A stretch of 64,000 bases of DNA from Bacteroidales bacterium. Lineage in GTDB: Bacteria > Bacteroidota > Bacteroidia > Bacteroidales > UBA932. The stretch spans positions 372,001-436,000 of the forward strand of contig JAFZOK010000013.1 in NCBI GenBank assembly GCA_017550655.1, written 5' to 3'. Under the pieces are notes generated by a model. That model had not been told where the DNA came from and did not search any database. It saw only the letters and a program-made list of their open reading frames with translations. A program made the position numbers and the translations under genes. This document shows, piece after piece, positions 62,808 through 64,000 of the stretch. The first letter of the stretch is position 1, and every line of letters begins with the position of its first letter.

Positions 62808-63319
62808 GAAACCTGCTGAAGATATTTACGGCAATATTTGCGATGGCCGTTTTGGGAGGATGCGGAATCTATTCGTTCTCCGGAACTAGTCTGCAGCCTG
62901 ACATCAAGACGATTATGGTGGCTAATCTGGAGAACAAGGCGATGATTATCAACCCTACGCTGGCCAGTCAGCTGACGGAAGCTCTCCAGGACAAGTACCG
63001 CCGCCTTACCAAGCTGGAAATGGTTTATGACGATCCAGATCTGGAAGTATCCGGATACATAACAGGCTATGAGGTTACGCCTACCGCCGTGACAGCGGAT
63101 GAAGTTGCATCCCGCAACCGTCTTACAATAACGGTGAGGATTTTCTACAAGAACAACAAGTATCCGGATGAGGCCTTCCCTAACGGAAAAAGTTTTGCCG
63201 CATACCAGGACTATGACTCCACCAACTCTCTGGATTCCGTACAGGATGCACTGTGCCAGCAGATTATAGAAACTCTGGTGGAAGATATATTCAACGCTAC
63301 GGTTGCCGAATGGAGATAG
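62804..63319 (+). CDS. lptE: LPS assembly lipoprotein LptE-like
   Basis: 171 residues. A lipoprotein signal ends at LGGC (Cys20). The mature domain has GIYSFSGTSLQPDIKTIMVA, NPTLASQLTEALQDKYRRLT and SGYITGYEVTPTAVTADEVA, matching the small alpha/beta LptE plug protein of the LptD pore, divergent in Bacteroidota. It overlaps the activator by ATGA and the following TPR gene by 10 bases. Confidence 0.88.
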   Translation: MRNLLKIFTAIFAMAVLGGCGIYSFSGTSLQPDIKTIMVANLENKAMIINPTLASQLTEALQDKYRRLTKLEMVYDDPDLEVSGYITGYEVTPTAVTADEVASRNRLTITVRIFYKNNKYPDEAFPNGKSFAAYQDYDSTNSLDSVQDALCQQIIETLVEDIFNATVAEWR

Positions 63320-63975
63320 GGGAAATTAAATATTCCGACGTTCAGTCTCTGGACCTTATGGAGCTGGAGGCGGCCCTGAAGGAGAGCCCGTGGTTTTCCT
63401 ATCTGAGGGAAATCATGCTGGAGCGGCTATACCGCAAGGACAAGGAGGCTTTTTTCCAGACACTTTCCAAAAGCGCCGTTTTCCTGTCTTCCAGAAAGAC
63501 GCTTTACGACAGGATAAATTCTCCGGCGGAGGAGGAAACTGCAGAGGAAAAACAGAGTGTGGCAGAAGAAAAGCCGCAGCCTCAGGAAGAGCCTCTTCAC
63601 CGTCCGAGAGTGATTGTGGCAGGCGGAGACTTTTTCTCCAAGGAAGATCTCAAGACTATTGATCCTGAGGAAGATATGGAACTCAAGCTGAAGGGCAGCC
63701 CGTTCTACCGCCCCGCACCGGAGCCAGCCGCGGAGTCAAAGGAAAAACAGGATGTTTCAAAGCCGAGGGAGAAGAGAACTACCCTGCTTAAGGATGACGG
63801 AAGCGTCAATTTCGACGACCTTGCATTCTGCACGGAAACCCTTGGCCATATCTATGCCCAGCAGGGATTTTACGACAAGGCAATAGAGGTTTTCTCCAAA
63901 CTTATTTTGCTATATCCGCAAAAAAGTGCTTACTTTGCAACCCTTGTAAACGAAATGAAGAAAAATACAGATTGA
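63310..63975 (+). CDS. TPR-containing protein of unknown function
   Basis: 221 residues from the ATG at 63310, within the end of lptE; a GTG 57 bases upstream would overlap lptE more deeply. The N-terminal part (MEIGEIKYSDVQSLDLMELE) and a long glutamate/proline-rich central linker precede a single TPR near the C terminus (LGHIYAQQGFYDKAIEVFSK). No signal peptide, so probably cytoplasmic or membrane-associated. Its place between lptE and secG is conserved in Bacteroidales. Confidence 0.7.
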   Translation: MEIGEIKYSDVQSLDLMELEAALKESPWFSYLREIMLERLYRKDKEAFFQTLSKSAVFLSSRKTLYDRINSPAEEETAEEKQSVAEEKPQPQEEPLHRPRVIVAGGDFFSKEDLKTIDPEEDMELKLKGSPFYRPAPEPAAESKEKQDVSKPREKRTTLLKDDGSVNFDDLAFCTETLGHIYAQQGFYDKAIEVFSKLILLYPQKSAYFATLVNEMKKNTD

Positions 63976-63976
63976 T

Positions 63977-64000
63977 ATGTACGGATTTTTTGTAGTAATA
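63977..64000 (+). CDS. secG: Probable SecG, first eight codons
   Basis: An ATG at 63977, one base after the preceding stop, opens a frame reading MYGFFVVI to the window edge. A hydrophobic start of this type and the activator-lptE-TPR context match the SecG subunit of the SecYEG translocon in Bacteroidales. The call rests mainly on gene order. Confidence 0.5.

Noticed and set aside
1-64000. Frequent TTCCGG/TCCGGA words
   Set aside because: They fall mostly on Ser-Gly/Phe-Pro/Ile-Pro codon pairs with favoured TCC and GGA codons, and are too common and frame-dependent to separate from codon use by eye.
1-64000. Search for tRNA, rRNA, CRISPR, insertion-sequence ends and riboswitches
   Set aside because: No cloverleaf, direct-repeat array, transposase or recognised riboswitch core was found on either strand. 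A covariance-model search would be decisive for small RNAs.

Overview
The window looks like chromosome of a Bacteroidota bacterium, most likely an uncultivated member of the order Bacteroidales. The signs are consistent: the vegetative promoter element TAnnTTTG lies upstream of many genes and Shine-Dalgarno sequences are absent; there is a type B fumarate reductase, a split transketolase, an EF-G paralogue of the EF-G2 kind, a peptidase of family S46, DUF4251 proteins, and a coaX-lptC-CNNM-ppiD neighbourhood. Gene density is high. No gene-free stretch exceeds about 280 bases, and I see no rRNA, tRNA, insertion sequence, prophage or CRISPR array. Genus-level placement is not possible from what I can see.

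Layout. 1-8089: the start of a P1-type peptidase, hflX, fumarate reductase subunits B and A (no cytochrome b gene beside them), two DUF4251 envelope proteins and a GH20 hexosaminidase. 8090-9119: an AT-rich two-gene island encoding a small protein and a retropepsin-like protease with a C-terminal SEC-C zinc motif, with its own promoter and terminator. 9120-11388: a secreted Ntn-hydrolase and ruvB. 11389-11668: an AT-rich divergent intergenic region with DnaA-box-like words. 11669-22407: mfd, coaX and an envelope cluster (outer-membrane protein, TPR protein, LptC, CNNM/CBS protein, PpiD). 22485-33123: ychF, an EEP-fold hydrolase, thyA-folA-NSS transporter, and a minus-strand run of YfhO-like protein, glycosyltransferase, beta-lactamase-fold hydrolase and an AT-rich lipoprotein. 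33191-45554: mutS, a MacB-like permease, rsmA, aspS, yqeY, rnhB, an Mrp-family ATPase, an S46 dipeptidyl peptidase and a glycerate kinase. 45625-52635: fusA2-lolD-trmN6, converging on a transketolase-ECF sigma-anti-sigma-Spy-like run. 52692-64000: lepA, acyltransferase, a lipoprotein of unknown function, an aspartyl protease with PDZ domain, then kdsB/OmpA-TPR/glycosyltransferase divergent from a sigma-54 activator, lptE, a TPR protein and the first codons of probable secG.

How the genes work together. Envelope construction dominates: LPS export (lptC, lptE), Kdo activation (kdsB), lipoprotein release (lolD), periplasmic folding (ppiD, Spy-like), secretion (secG) and several glycosyltransferases. 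Information processing is the second theme (mfd, ruvB, mutS, rnhB, aspS, rsmA, lepA, fusA2, hflX, ychF, trmN6).

The most unusual signals are the protease/SEC-C island at 8.2-9.1 kb and two short words, CTCAGCGAT and ATCGCGAT, which recur far above chance on both strands and in several reading frames. Others are promoter elements only 4-8 bases from start codons, an Fe-S subunit with a Cys-containing insertion, and three convergent gene pairs that share one TTAG tetranucleotide as both stop codons.
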